DNA from: Pseudomonadota bacterium
Lineage (GTDB): Bacteria > Pseudomonadota > Alphaproteobacteria > Rhizobiales > Hyphomicrobiaceae
Length of the DNA stretch: 64,000 nucleotides
NCBI GenBank assembly: GCA_023423275.1
Contig: JAFAFW010000046.1
Coordinates: forward strand, 1 to 64,000
Direction: 5' to 3'
Shown here: positions 15,789 to 24,662 of the stretch, piece by piece
Layout of the letters: each line of letters opens with the position of its first letter
How positions within the stretch are numbered: the stretch's first letter is position 1
Position numbers and translations under genes: made by a program
The notes under the pieces: generated by a model
Databases searched by the model: none
What the model saw: only the letters and a program-made list of their open reading frames with translations
What the model was told of the DNA's origin: nothing

Positions 15789-17066
15789 ATGACAACGAGT
15801 GTTCGAGACAAGAGGGGTCGGCCGCTCGTCGCGGTCACGGGTTGCGGTGTTGTCAGCTCGCTTGGGTGCGGAAAGGACGAGAACTGGTCGGCGCTCACAG
15901 AGGGGCGCTCGGGAATCCGTCAGATCACGCGGTTTCCAACAGACGGTCTGAGGACGACCATCGCCGGAACGGTCGACTTTCTCAAGGTCTCCCCCCTCTC
16001 GTCCCCGGCTCTGACCATAGCCATGGCAACCACCGCCGCCGAAGAGGCCCTGGCAGAGGCGAAATTCTCCCGCGCGGAGAGCTTTCCCGGACCCTTGTGC
16101 CTCGCGACGCCGCCGGCAGAGCTTGAATGGCCGCAACGCAAGTCGCTCTGGGACGAAATGGCTGGCCACGGGTTTGCAAACTATGAGCGTCTGCTGACCG
16201 CAGCGAGAAGCCGCGAGCACCAGGAGATGGCGGACTTGTTTCAGTTCGGAAGTGTCGCCGAGCACCTAGCAGAGCGGTTTGGTACGCGAGGTTTGCCCGT
16301 CTCAGTCTCGACAGCCTGCGCGTCCGGAGCGACGGCGATCCAACTGGGTGTCGAAGCCATTCGACGAGGGCAAACTCAAGTGGCCCTCTGCATTGGCACC
16401 GACAGCTCTGTGCAGATTGAAGCTTTGATCCGCTTCATATTGCTATCCGCCCTGTCGACCCGAAATGAGCCCCCGCAAGAGGCCTCGCGGCCTTTCTCAA
16501 AGGACCGCAACGGGTTCGTAATGGCGGAGGGTGCAGGGGCTCTTGTCCTTGAAAATTATGCGAGCGCGAGGGCACGTGGGGCGAACATCCTCGGTTTCGT
16601 CCACGGATGCGGAGAGAAGGCGGACGATTATCACCGCACGCGCTCTAAACCTGATGGAACCGCAATCATCGGCGCCATTCGCAATGCACTGGCCGATGCC
16701 GGCATTGAACCTCACGAAATCGGCTACATCAACGCGCACGGCACGAGCACGCCAGAGAATGACAAGATGGAATACCTGTCACTCCACGCCGTGCTCGGAG
16801 AGCATCTCGCAAGCACGCCGATCAGCTCCACGAAATCCATGACCGGCCATACGCTGTCCGCGGCCGGCGCAATTGAGGCTGTATATTCCTTGATGGCCAT
16901 TCGCGCCGGGAAGCTGCCGCCGACCATCAACTACAATCTCCCGGATCCGGACATTCCCCTGGATGTCGTGCCGAACGCTGCGAGAGACGCGTACGTCACA
17001 ACCGTCCTGTCCAATTCGTTCGGATTCGGCGGCCAGAACGTATCGCTCATATTGGGCACCCCGTGA
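15789..17066 (+). CDS. 3-oxoacyl-ACP synthase II, second catalytic copy
   Basis: A 425-aa FabF-type ketosynthase starting MTTSVRDKRGRPLVAVTG. Catalytic Cys near residue 177 (STACASGATAIQLG), His in NAHGTSTPENDKMEY and His in SMTGHTLSAAGAIEA are all present. It is strongly similar to the first copy through long shared stretches, yet differs in the region before the active site, so its chain-length or substrate preference may differ. It starts 8 nt after the cysteine-less partner and is the last gene of the plus-strand lipid operon. Confidence 0.92.
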   Translation: MTTSVRDKRGRPLVAVTGCGVVSSLGCGKDENWSALTEGRSGIRQITRFPTDGLRTTIAGTVDFLKVSPLSSPALTIAMATTAAEEALAEAKFSRAESFPGPLCLATPPAELEWPQRKSLWDEMAGHGFANYERLLTAARSREHQEMADLFQFGSVAEHLAERFGTRGLPVSVSTACASGATAIQLGVEAIRRGQTQVALCIGTDSSVQIEALIRFILLSALSTRNEPPQEASRPFSKDRNGFVMAEGAGALVLENYASARARGANILGFVHGCGEKADDYHRTRSKPDGTAIIGAIRNALADAGIEPHEIGYINAHGTSTPENDKMEYLSLHAVLGEHLASTPISSTKSMTGHTLSAAGAIEAVYSLMAIRAGKLPPTINYNLPDPDIPLDVVPNAARDAYVTTVLSNSFGFGGQNVSLILGTP

Positions 17067-17591
17067 ACGCTGCACCAGAGGGAACCGTTCGGTGCCTCTA
17101 TCTGCCTGTGAACATGCGGTAAGCAATGCCCATGAACGAGAGAATTCCTACGCTCACGTTTCTGATGCGTACTGCTTCTGGCGGCGGCGCGGAATCGCCT
17201 GGGCTGCGCTGCGAAGCGTAACGCGTCTTATCGTAAACGCGCCGAGCTACTCGATTTAGTCGTCGCACCGCAGACTCAGAAAAGTGTCGCTTGCTTTGAT
17301 CTGCATCAAAGTCGCATTAGCTTTGGCCGGTAGAGTTGATTAACCGACGGCGATGTCTCAGAGTGTTTCGCATATCACAGAACAATCATCGTATACTAGG
17401 AACAGACGGTGAGTGGCGCGTATCGCAATTCTGAAGCTCTCGTTGGGATTTTTGCATTGCGCTTGGCGCATTTGATCGAGCCTGCACTCCGGAGAATCCG
17501 ACGTCATCATGTACGATGACAAGAATTTCGCGTACCTGCCGGGCGAGCGCCGATATCCCCTCATGTATCAACCAGAACAGATGAGCTTGGC
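17067..17591 (+). promoter_or_regulatory. 525-nt intergenic region upstream of ccoN
   Basis: This gap separates the lipid cluster from the cbb3 operon. It holds the FNR box at 17296-17309. If FNR acts from the usual -41.5 position, the transcript would start near 17344 and have a leader of about 250 nt. Inside that leader, 17509-17607 is an ATG-initiated ORF of 32 codons (starting MYDDKNFAYLPG) that overlaps the ccoN start by 16 nt; it could be a coupled leader ORF, with weak support. Nothing else is recognisable. Confidence 0.5.
17296..17309. promoter_or_regulatory. perfect FNR/FixK box upstream of ccoNOQP
   Basis: TTGAT-CTGC-ATCAA matches the FNR/FixK consensus at every position of both arms. 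It lies 283 nt before the ccoN start codon. cbb3 oxidase operons are classic FNR/FixK targets in alphaproteobacteria, which supports function. Confidence 0.82.
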
Positions 17592-19256
17592 ATGGTTGCG
17601 ACATTGACCGCTAACGAGCGTCAGCTCGCATTATTCGTTTCCATCCTCGTCGCACTAGCCGGTGTTACGATGGCCGCAGCGGGTGGCCAGGATCTCATGG
17701 GGACGCAGGGTTTCATCATCCTGCTGTGCGGGCTCGCTTGCACATTGGCCGTCATTCGCGGATTTTTCGAGCCTGAACCCGGCGCTGAACGCTTGTCGCA
17801 GTACTACGACGAGCCGACCAAGGCTGGCATCGTCCTGGCGATGGCATGGGCGGTGGTCGGCATGTTCTTCGGCGTGTGGGTGGCCGCACTGCTCGCCTGG
17901 CCGGAGCTGACCTTCGTCGACGAAGCCTGGGCGAGCTTCGGACGCATCAGGCCGGTGCACACGAGCGGCGTCATCTTCGGCTTCGGCGGCAACGCGCTCA
18001 TCGCGACCTCTTTTCACGTTCTGCAACGCACCGCGCGGGCGCGATTGCCTGATCAGTTCAGCCCCTGGTTCGTACTGCTCGGTTACAATCTGTTCTGCGT
18101 TCTGGCGGCCAGCGGCTACCTGATGGGCATTACTCAATCCAAGGAATACGCCGAACCGGAATGGTATGCCGACATCTGGCTGGTCATCGTCTGGGTGGTC
18201 TATTTCCTCATCTACATTCGCACGCTCCAGCGTCGGAAAGAGCCGCACATCTACGTCGCCAACTGGTACTACATGGCGTTCATTCTGGTTGTTGCGGTGC
18301 TGCACATCGTCAACAACCTCGCCGTGCCGGTGTCGTGGGGCCAGGCCAAGAGCTATTCGCTGTTCTCCGGCGTTCAGGACGCGATGACGCAATGGTGGTA
18401 CGGACACAATGCGGTCGCCTTCTTCCTCACGGCCGGCTTTCTCGGGATGATGTACTATTATCTGCCCAAGCGCGCCGGGCGGCCGATCTTTTCCTACAGG
18501 CTTTCCATCATCAGCTTCTGGGGCATCACGTTCACGTATATGTGGGCGGGGTCGCACCATCTCCACTACACGGCGCTGCCGCACTGGGTGCAGACCCTGG
18601 GCATGACCTTTTCGATCGTGTTGCTCGTGCCCTCCTGGGCATCTGCCGGCAACGCGTTGGCGACGCTGAACGGCGCGTGGCACAAGGTGCGCGACGACGC
18701 CACGCTACGCTTCATGATGGTGGCAGCCGTTTTCTATGGGCTTTCGACCTTTGAGGGATCGTTCATGGCAATTCGCGCCGTGAACTCGCTGTCCCATTAT
18801 ACCGACTGGACGGTCGGCCACGTCCATGCGGGCGCTCTCGGCTGGGTGGCGATGATCACCTTTGGCTCGTTCTACGCCCTGGTGCCCTGGATGTGGAAGC
18901 AGGAGCGCATGTATTCGCCGAAGCTGGTGGAGGTTCACTTCTGGTTCGCGCTGGCCGGCACCATCATCTACGTCTTTGCGATGTGGAACTCGGGCATCAT
19001 CCAGGGGCTGATGTGGCGAACCTATAACGATAGCGGCACGCTCGCCTATTCCTTCATCGACAGCCTCGTGAAGATGCATCCCTACTACATCGCGCGCGCG
19101 GTCGGCGGTCTTTGCTTCCTCATCGGTGCGGTCGTCGGTGCCTACAACATCGCCATGACCATCCGTATGGCGCGCTTGTGCGAGCGTTCCAACGCGCCGG
19201 ACACGGACGTTCCCGCGATGCGGCCAGCGAGCGCCGCGCTCCAGCCGGGGGAATAA
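17592..19256 (+). CDS. ccoN: cbb3-type cytochrome c oxidase subunit I CcoN
   Basis: A 554-aa polytopic membrane protein with about 12-14 hydrophobic segments. Haem and CuB ligand regions are recognisable: RPVHTSGVIFGFGGNALIATSFHV, WWYGHNAVAFFLTAGFLGMMYYYLP, AGSHHLHYTALPHW and DWTVGHVHAGALGWV. CcoN is the catalytic subunit of the high-affinity proton-pumping terminal oxidase in the inner membrane. The gene starts the ccoNOQP operon; the downstream ccoO begins 3 nt later. The RBS before the ATG is weak, which makes translation coupling to an upstream small ORF conceivable. Confidence 0.95.
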   Translation: MVATLTANERQLALFVSILVALAGVTMAAAGGQDLMGTQGFIILLCGLACTLAVIRGFFEPEPGAERLSQYYDEPTKAGIVLAMAWAVVGMFFGVWVAALLAWPELTFVDEAWASFGRIRPVHTSGVIFGFGGNALIATSFHVLQRTARARLPDQFSPWFVLLGYNLFCVLAASGYLMGITQSKEYAEPEWYADIWLVIVWVVYFLIYIRTLQRRKEPHIYVANWYYMAFILVVAVLHIVNNLAVPVSWGQAKSYSLFSGVQDAMTQWWYGHNAVAFFLTAGFLGMMYYYLPKRAGRPIFSYRLSIISFWGITFTYMWAGSHHLHYTALPHWVQTLGMTFSIVLLVPSWASAGNALATLNGAWHKVRDDATLRFMMVAAVFYGLSTFEGSFMAIRAVNSLSHYTDWTVGHVHAGALGWVAMITFGSFYALVPWMWKQERMYSPKLVEVHFWFALAGTIIYVFAMWNSGIIQGLMWRTYNDSGTLAYSFIDSLVKMHPYYIARAVGGLCFLIGAVVGAYNIAMTIRMARLCERSNAPDTDVPAMRPASAALQPGE

Positions 19257-19259
19257 GCA

Positions 19260-19991
19260 ATGCCTAACTTCCATCGGAGACTGGAACGCAACGCTATCGG
19301 CTTCGTGCTCGCCATCATCGGCGTCGCGTCGATCGGCGGCATGGTCGAGATCGCCCCGCTGTTCACCATCCACGAGACGGTCGAAGAAGCGCCGGATATG
19401 CGTGTCTACACCCCGCTGGAGCTTGCGGGACGCAACATCTACATCCGCGAAGGCTGCTATGCCTGCCACAGCCAGATGATCCGTACCTTGCGCGACGAGG
19501 TGGAGCGCTACGGGCCATACTCGCTGGCCGTGGAATCCCGATATGATCATCCCATGCTGTGGGGATCGAAGCGTACCGGACCGGATCTTGCGCGCATCGG
19601 CGACAAGTATTCCGATGCCTGGCATGTTGCCCATCTCATCAATCCACGCGACGTCGTGCCGGAGTCGGTGATGCCTCGCTACGGCTGGCTTCAGCGCAAT
19701 GCCGTGCGGATTGACGACCTTGATCGGCATCTGACGGCACAGCGCGCCGTTGGCGTGCCTTATACCGACGAGATGATCGCCAACGCGGCGGCCGACGCCT
19801 ACGGACAAGCCAATCCCGATAGCGTCAATGCCAGAGGTGTCACACAACGCTACGGCAAGGCAACCAACGTGCGTGTCTTTGACGGCGACTCACGCCGGCT
19901 GACGGAGATGGATGCGCTTGTCGCCTATCTCCAGGTTCTCGGCCGTCTCACCGATGCGGCGCAGAGGCAGACGGCTACTGCGGAGAAATGA
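19260..19991 (+). CDS. ccoO: cbb3-type cytochrome c oxidase subunit II CcoO
   Basis: A 243-aa monohaem cytochrome c anchored by an N-terminal membrane helix (NAIGFVLAIIGVASIGGMVEI). The haem-binding motif CYACH lies in REGCYACHSQMIR, and the KRTGPDLARIG and PRDVVPESVMPRYGWL segments are typical, the latter providing the axial Met. It passes electrons from CcoP to CcoN. Its length matches the family (~200-245 aa). Confidence 0.95.
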   Translation: MPNFHRRLERNAIGFVLAIIGVASIGGMVEIAPLFTIHETVEEAPDMRVYTPLELAGRNIYIREGCYACHSQMIRTLRDEVERYGPYSLAVESRYDHPMLWGSKRTGPDLARIGDKYSDAWHVAHLINPRDVVPESVMPRYGWLQRNAVRIDDLDRHLTAQRAVGVPYTDEMIANAAADAYGQANPDSVNARGVTQRYGKATNVRVFDGDSRRLTEMDALVAYLQVLGRLTDAAQRQTATAEK

Positions 19992-19994
19992 GCC

Positions 19995-20180
19995 ATGGAT
20001 TTCGATCATCAATCGATCGTGGCGTTCGCCAAGAGCTGGGGGCTTTTCTATTTCATCGCTTTGTCCATCGGCGTGCTGGTTTACGTCTTCTGGCCATCGA
20101 ACCGAAAGCGTTTCGACCGGGCAAAGCACAGCATCCTCGATAAGGACGACCGACCTGGGGACATGAACGATGGGACATGA
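19995..20180 (+). CDS. ccoQ: cbb3 oxidase small subunit CcoQ
   Basis: A 61-aa protein with one membrane helix (LFYFIALSIGVLVYVFWP) followed by a charged NRKRFDRAKHSILDKDD tail. This size and layout, between ccoO and ccoP, identify CcoQ, which stabilises the oxidase complex. It overlaps the ccoP start by 11 nt. Confidence 0.9.
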   Translation: MDFDHQSIVAFAKSWGLFYFIALSIGVLVYVFWPSNRKRFDRAKHSILDKDDRPGDMNDGT

Positions 20181-21045
20181 AGCGCGCGATCCCGTCACCG
20201 GGCGGATGACGACCGGGCACGAGTGGAACGGCATCGAGGAGTTGGACACGCCTGTACCACGCGTCGTCCTGTTTTTCCTTGCCGCAACGATCCTGTTTTC
20301 AATTGTCTACTGGGTGCTGATGCCCGCTTGGCCGTTGGGTTGGACCTATACAAAGGGTTTGCTCGGCGTGGATCAGCGGGAGACCGTTACAAAACAGATC
20401 GAGGAGGCATCTCGCGCCCGGGCCATCTGGACAGACCGGATTGCCTCGAGCGAGTTCAGTGCGATCGTCGCAGACCCTGTCCTGATGCGCCACGTACGCG
20501 AGACAGGACGTACGCTCTTCATCGACAACTGTGCGGTGTGCCATGGCGCGAACGGGACTGGCGGACCCGGCTATCCTAATCTGGCTGCCAAAGCGTGGCT
20601 GTGGGGCGGTGAACCTGAAACCATCGCCGAGACGATACGCGTCGGCATCAACTCCACGCATCCGCAGACACGCATCTCCCAGATGATGGCGTTCGGTCGT
20701 GACGGCATCCTCGATCTCAACGCGGTCCAAAACGCGGCGGCGTACGTCCACTCTCTCTCCGGTCAGGATCTCTCCGACGAAAGCCGGGCGCGAACGGACG
20801 CAGGGAAGGAAATTTACGCCGCCAATTGCGCATCCTGTCACGGCGAAGACGGGACCGGCAGCCGCGATGTCGGAGCACCAAGCCTGACCGACAAGCAGTG
20901 GATCTATGGCAGCGATGCCCAGTCAGTCTCGACGTCCATCTTCTACGGACGCCAGGGCCACATGCCGCACTGGGAAGGGCGTCTCTCTCCGGTCGATATC
21001 AAGCTGCTTACGGTTTACGTCAGCACACTCGACGGAGGGGAGTGA
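20170..21045 (+). CDS. ccoP: cbb3-type cytochrome c oxidase subunit III CcoP
   Basis: A 291-aa dihaem cytochrome c. It has an N-terminal membrane segment (VVLFFLAATILFSIVYWVLMP), the conserved Trp-Pro-rich WPLGWTYTKGLLG turn, and two haem motifs: CAVCH near residue 120 and CASCH near residue 220. The second domain ends with QGHMPHWEGRLSP, providing the axial Met. It accepts electrons from soluble or membrane cytochromes and feeds CcoO. The stop overlaps the start of the next small gene (TGATG). Confidence 0.95.
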   Translation: MGHEARDPVTGRMTTGHEWNGIEELDTPVPRVVLFFLAATILFSIVYWVLMPAWPLGWTYTKGLLGVDQRETVTKQIEEASRARAIWTDRIASSEFSAIVADPVLMRHVRETGRTLFIDNCAVCHGANGTGGPGYPNLAAKAWLWGGEPETIAETIRVGINSTHPQTRISQMMAFGRDGILDLNAVQNAAAYVHSLSGQDLSDESRARTDAGKEIYAANCASCHGEDGTGSRDVGAPSLTDKQWIYGSDAQSVSTSIFYGRQGHMPHWEGRLSPVDIKLLTVYVSTLDGGE

Positions 21046-21251
21046 TGAGTATAACGCGCGATAATCCGAAGGCCACCGGTCTCAACTGGCGGTTCGTCGC
21101 GATCCTGATTGCCAGTGCGAGCGTCGTCATACTTGTCGCCGCCAACGCCCATCTGGTTTACGTCGCGCTCGCTTCGCAGCCGGACTGCGTGCCACACGCA
21201 AAGGCGGTGGGCACAAACGGAATATTTCGCGCGGCTCGATCGGCCTGCTGA
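21045..21251 (+). CDS. small membrane protein in the cco operon (68 aa)
   Basis: A 68-aa protein starting MSITRDNPKATGLNWRF, with a single strong membrane helix (FVAILIASASVVILVAANAHLVYVAL) and a Cys-containing tail (SQPDCVPHAK). The start overlaps the ccoP stop (TGATG), which indicates coupled expression. It occupies the slot where ccoG or ccoH is found in many alphaproteobacteria. It may be a reduced CcoH-like assembly factor, but I do not recognise a named family. Functional assignment is open; that it is a real gene is well supported by overlap and helix. Confidence 0.65.
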   Translation: MSITRDNPKATGLNWRFVAILIASASVVILVAANAHLVYVALASQPDCVPHAKAVGTNGIFRAARSAC

Positions 21252-21264
21252 GGGAAGAGACGTC

Positions 21265-22050
21265 ATGGCAACGATGGAGACCGCCGAGAGCACCGCCGCT
21301 CCCCTTGCACTGCAACGTCGGCGAAACCTTCCGGCCAGAGCGGCTTTCGGTTGGCTCGCGGCGGGCTGGCGTGACCTCTGGCGCACACCGTTGCCGAGCC
21401 TCGCATACGGACTCATCGTATTCGCGATTTCGCTGGCCGTCATATGGGGCCTGTTCCGGTTACAGGTGGACTACATCCTGTTTCCGGCACTTGCCGGTTT
21501 CATGGTGGTCGGCCCGCTGATCGCGATCGGTCTCTACCAGAAGAGTCGCGACATCGAGGAAGGTCGCAAGGTGAGCTTGGCGCGCATGATCTTCGTCCAG
21601 GCGGGATCGGGAGCGCAAGTCTGGTTCACCGGCGCCATCATGTGTCTCCTCATGCTCGTCTGGATGCGTGCGGCCGTCATCATCTATGCGCTGTTCTTCG
21701 GGTTGAGACCGTTTCCCGGCCTCGACGATATCGCTCGGATGCTGATAGCCACGCCTGAAGGATGGGGCATGCTCATCGTCGGAACAGCGGTCGGCGGATT
21801 GTTCGCGGCCTTTTCCTTCGCCATAAGCACCTTCTCCATTCCCATGCTGCTGGCTGAACGCACCGACGCCTTCACCGCGATGGGCACGAGCATCTCGCTG
21901 GTCTGGAACAATCTGCGGGTGATGTTGGTGTGGGGCGCGATCGTGCTCGTACTCTTCCTGCTCTCCTTGGCTACCGCCCTGCTCGGCCTCATTGTCATCT
22001 TCCCGCTGCTCGGCCACGCGACCTGGCACAGTTACAGGGCGATCAGATGA
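21265..22050 (+). CDS. DUF2189 integral membrane protein
   Basis: A 261-aa protein with about six membrane segments (for example SLAYGLIVFAISLAVIWGLF, LFPALAGFMVVGPLIAIGLY and VWGAIVLVLFLLSLATALLG). The N-terminal AAFGWLAAGWRDLWRTPLPSL and central VVGPLIAIGLYQKSRDIEEG are hallmarks of DUF2189 proteins. The function is unknown. Its stop overlaps the ccoI start (ATGA), so it is part of the cbb3 operon and might help oxidase assembly or copper handling; this is inferred from position only. Confidence 0.8.
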   Translation: MATMETAESTAAPLALQRRRNLPARAAFGWLAAGWRDLWRTPLPSLAYGLIVFAISLAVIWGLFRLQVDYILFPALAGFMVVGPLIAIGLYQKSRDIEEGRKVSLARMIFVQAGSGAQVWFTGAIMCLLMLVWMRAAVIIYALFFGLRPFPGLDDIARMLIATPEGWGMLIVGTAVGGLFAAFSFAISTFSIPMLLAERTDAFTAMGTSISLVWNNLRVMLVWGAIVLVLFLLSLATALLGLIVIFPLLGHATWHSYRAIR

Positions 22051-24305
22051 GCTGCCGCGCACATCCGGGCAGTCACGATATATCCGGCGGTCGTTCGACT
22101 GCACGCGAGGAGGTCTGGATCGCAAGCAGGGCTCTCGGAGAGGGCCGCCATCAGATCGAACTGTCGGTTCCGGGTGTCCACTGTGCGGGCTGCATCCGAA
22201 GGGTGGAGACCGGGTTGACGCGGGTTCCAGGTATCGAGGACGCCCGGGTCAACCTGTCGACGAAACGGGTCAGCGTGAAATGGCGCGGCGATGAGGCTCC
22301 CGACCTCCTGGGCGCCCTGGAGGAACTTGGTTTTCCGGGACACATCACCGGCATGGATGAGGATCGGAAGGATCCAGAGCTCGGACGCCTGATCCGGGCG
22401 CTGGCGATCGCCGGCTTCTCGGCCATGAATATCATGCTGCTTTCGGTGTCGATCTGGTCCGGAGCCGACCCTGCGACACGCGACGTCTTCCATTGGATAT
22501 CGGCGGCGCTGGCGCTGCCGGCCCTTCTGTATTCCGGCCGTATCTTTTTTGTTTCCGCGTGGGGCGCACTGCGTCGCGGCCATACCAATATGGATGTGCC
22601 GATCTCGGTTGGCATCTGTCTCGCGTTTGGACTCAGTCTCTACGATACGATTCACGGCGGCCCGCATGCCTATTTCGATGCCGCAACCTCACTGGTCTTC
22701 TTTCTCCTTATCGGGCGAACCCTCGACCACATCATGCGCGAGCGCGCCCGCATCGCCGTGCATGGTCTGGCACGCCTTGCGCCGCGTGGAGCAACGGTCC
22801 TGCGGGAAGACGGAAGTCGCGACTATCTGCCGGTCGACAAGATCGAGCCGTGGATGCGGATTACGATTGCGGCAGGCGACCGTATTCCGGTGGATGGCGT
22901 GGTCGCCGAGGGCGCGTCGGATCTCGACTGCGCCGTCGCCACCGGTGAGAGCGCCCCGCGAGGCGTGAGGCCCGGATCGACCGTGCAGGCCGGTACGCTC
23001 AACCTTTCCGGACCTCTGACTATCGTAGCCTCTGCGCGGGCGGGAGTGTCGTTTCTTGCGGAGATGATGCGGCTTATGGAGGCAGCAGAGGGCGGACGCG
23101 CGAGCTATCGCCGTCTCGCCGATCGGGCCGCGGCGCTCTACTCACCCGTCGTCCACGCGACCGCGTTCCTGACCTTCCTCGGCTGGATGCTCGCCGCTGG
23201 CGACTGGCACGCCGCCGTCACGATCGCCATTGCGGTGCTCATCATCACCTGCCCCTGCGCGCTCGGCCTCGCCGTGCCGATCGTGCAGGTCATGGCCGCA
23301 CGCCGCTTGTTCGAGAACGGCATCCTGGTCAAGGACGGCTCAGCCATCGAGCGGATTGCCGAGGTCGACACCGTGGTGTTCGACAAGACGGGAACTCTCA
23401 CTCTGGGCCGACCGCGCCTTGTTGCGAAGGACGCCGCCTCTCCGCATGATCTCGCGATCGCGTCGAGGATTGCCAGTCTTTCGCGCCATCCGCTGTCGCG
23501 CGCGATCGGGGAGGAACCTGCGGCGGATGTGATCCTTTCCGATGTGATCGAGCATCCGGGGCTCGGAATCGAAGCGCGCGTCAGTGGGAGCAGCTACCGG
23601 CTCGGCCGACCTGAATGGGCACTTGCCGACGGGATGCGCGAGCAGAATTCCAGCACGGTGCTCAGCTGCGATGGACGACTGGCCGCCCGCTTTACCTTCG
23701 AGGACGAATTGCGCCCGCACGCAGGTATGACGATCGAAACTCTGCGCGAGATTGGCCCGCACATCGTCATCCTTTCCGGCGACGCACCGGGCGCGGTTTC
23801 CGCGACCGCGGCGCGGCTCGACATCGGTGACTTTGCATCGAGCCTACTGCCGGCGGAGAAAGTCGCTCGGCTGAAGCAGATGGCAGCGGACGGTCGCCGA
23901 GTGCTGATGGTCGGTGACGGCATCAACGATGCACCGGCGCTTACGGCCGCATACGTTTCAATGGCGCCGGCCACCGCCGCCGACATCGGTCGCAACGCTG
24001 CAGACTTTGTGTTCCTGCGTGAGGGCCTTGATTCAGTTCCGATGACCTTGGCCATTTCGCGGGATGCGGGCCGTCTCGTGCGGCAGAATTTCACTCTGGC
24101 AGTCGTCTATAATGCCATCGCGTTGCCCATTGCGATCGCCGGCTTCGTGACGCCCTTGATCGCGGCGCTAGCCATGTCGTTCTCCTCGATCCTCGTCGTC
24201 GCCAATGCACTGCGCCTGAAGCCGGGCAAGCTCGCGCAGCACCCGGCCAGCGCTTCGCCGAAACGGGCAGGCTCGCACGGGGTAGCATTGGAGCCGGCCG
24301 AATGA
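22047..24305 (+). CDS. ccoI: copper-translocating P1B-type ATPase CcoI/FixI
   Basis: A 752-aa heavy-metal P-type ATPase. In order: one HMA domain with GVHCAGCIRRVETG, the phosphatase loop ATGES, the membrane metal-binding CPC in ITCPCALGLAVP, the phosphorylation site DKTGTLTLG and the hinge GDGINDAPAL. CcoI exports copper needed for maturation of the CcoN haem-copper centre rather than for detoxification. Start ATG overlaps the DUF2189 gene and its end overlaps ccoS by 4 nt. An earlier in-frame start would lie inside the DUF2189 gene. Confidence 0.93.
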   Translation: MSCRAHPGSHDISGGRSTAREEVWIASRALGEGRHQIELSVPGVHCAGCIRRVETGLTRVPGIEDARVNLSTKRVSVKWRGDEAPDLLGALEELGFPGHITGMDEDRKDPELGRLIRALAIAGFSAMNIMLLSVSIWSGADPATRDVFHWISAALALPALLYSGRIFFVSAWGALRRGHTNMDVPISVGICLAFGLSLYDTIHGGPHAYFDAATSLVFFLLIGRTLDHIMRERARIAVHGLARLAPRGATVLREDGSRDYLPVDKIEPWMRITIAAGDRIPVDGVVAEGASDLDCAVATGESAPRGVRPGSTVQAGTLNLSGPLTIVASARAGVSFLAEMMRLMEAAEGGRASYRRLADRAAALYSPVVHATAFLTFLGWMLAAGDWHAAVTIAIAVLIITCPCALGLAVPIVQVMAARRLFENGILVKDGSAIERIAEVDTVVFDKTGTLTLGRPRLVAKDAASPHDLAIASRIASLSRHPLSRAIGEEPAADVILSDVIEHPGLGIEARVSGSSYRLGRPEWALADGMREQNSSTVLSCDGRLAARFTFEDELRPHAGMTIETLREIGPHIVILSGDAPGAVSATAARLDIGDFASSLLPAEKVARLKQMAADGRRVLMVGDGINDAPALTAAYVSMAPATAADIGRNAADFVFLREGLDSVPMTLAISRDAGRLVRQNFTLAVVYNAIALPIAIAGFVTPLIAALAMSFSSILVVANALRLKPGKLAQHPASASPKRAGSHGVALEPAE

Positions 24306-24544
24306 GTAGTCTCGCCTATCTCATTCCCTTGGCCCTGCTGTTGGGAGGTGCGGCTCTCGCGGCCTTTCTGTGGTCTTTACGCAGCGGCCAGTATGATGAT
24401 CTCGATGGCGCTGCGGAGCGCATTTTCCTCGATGCAGATAGCGACAGCGCGGGCGGAGAGCCGGATGCATTGACCTGCCGTGAAGTGTCGAGCCGCGGCC
24501 CAAGCCTCCGTGGAAACGATGTCGTGCGGCCACTTCGCCATTGA
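24302..24544 (+). CDS. ccoS: cbb3 oxidase maturation protein CcoS
   Basis: An 80-aa protein with one N-terminal membrane helix (LAYLIPLALLLGGAALAAFLWSL) followed by RSGQYDDLDGAAERIFLD, the CcoS signature. CcoS is required for cofactor insertion into cbb3 oxidase. It overlaps ccoI and closes the operon. The tail after residue ~45 is longer than in many homologues. No ccoG or ccoH lies in this operon. The plasmid-derived region begins soon after. Confidence 0.9.
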   Translation: MSSLAYLIPLALLLGGAALAAFLWSLRSGQYDDLDGAAERIFLDADSDSAGGEPDALTCREVSSRGPSLRGNDVVRPLRH

Positions 24545-24662
24545 GGTTTCAAACTGCATCCGCAAATGCGGAAAATGCCGCTCCGCTGCTAACGCGCAGC
24601 CCTGATAAACAGTTGAGGAATTGCACGGCAAAAGTCTGCGACCGATTACTCTCTTCCTGTGA

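Noticed and set aside
17655..19847. long minus-strand frames opposite ccoN and ccoO
   Set aside because: Rich in His, Arg and Asp as expected for antisense of hydrophobic membrane genes; no motif.
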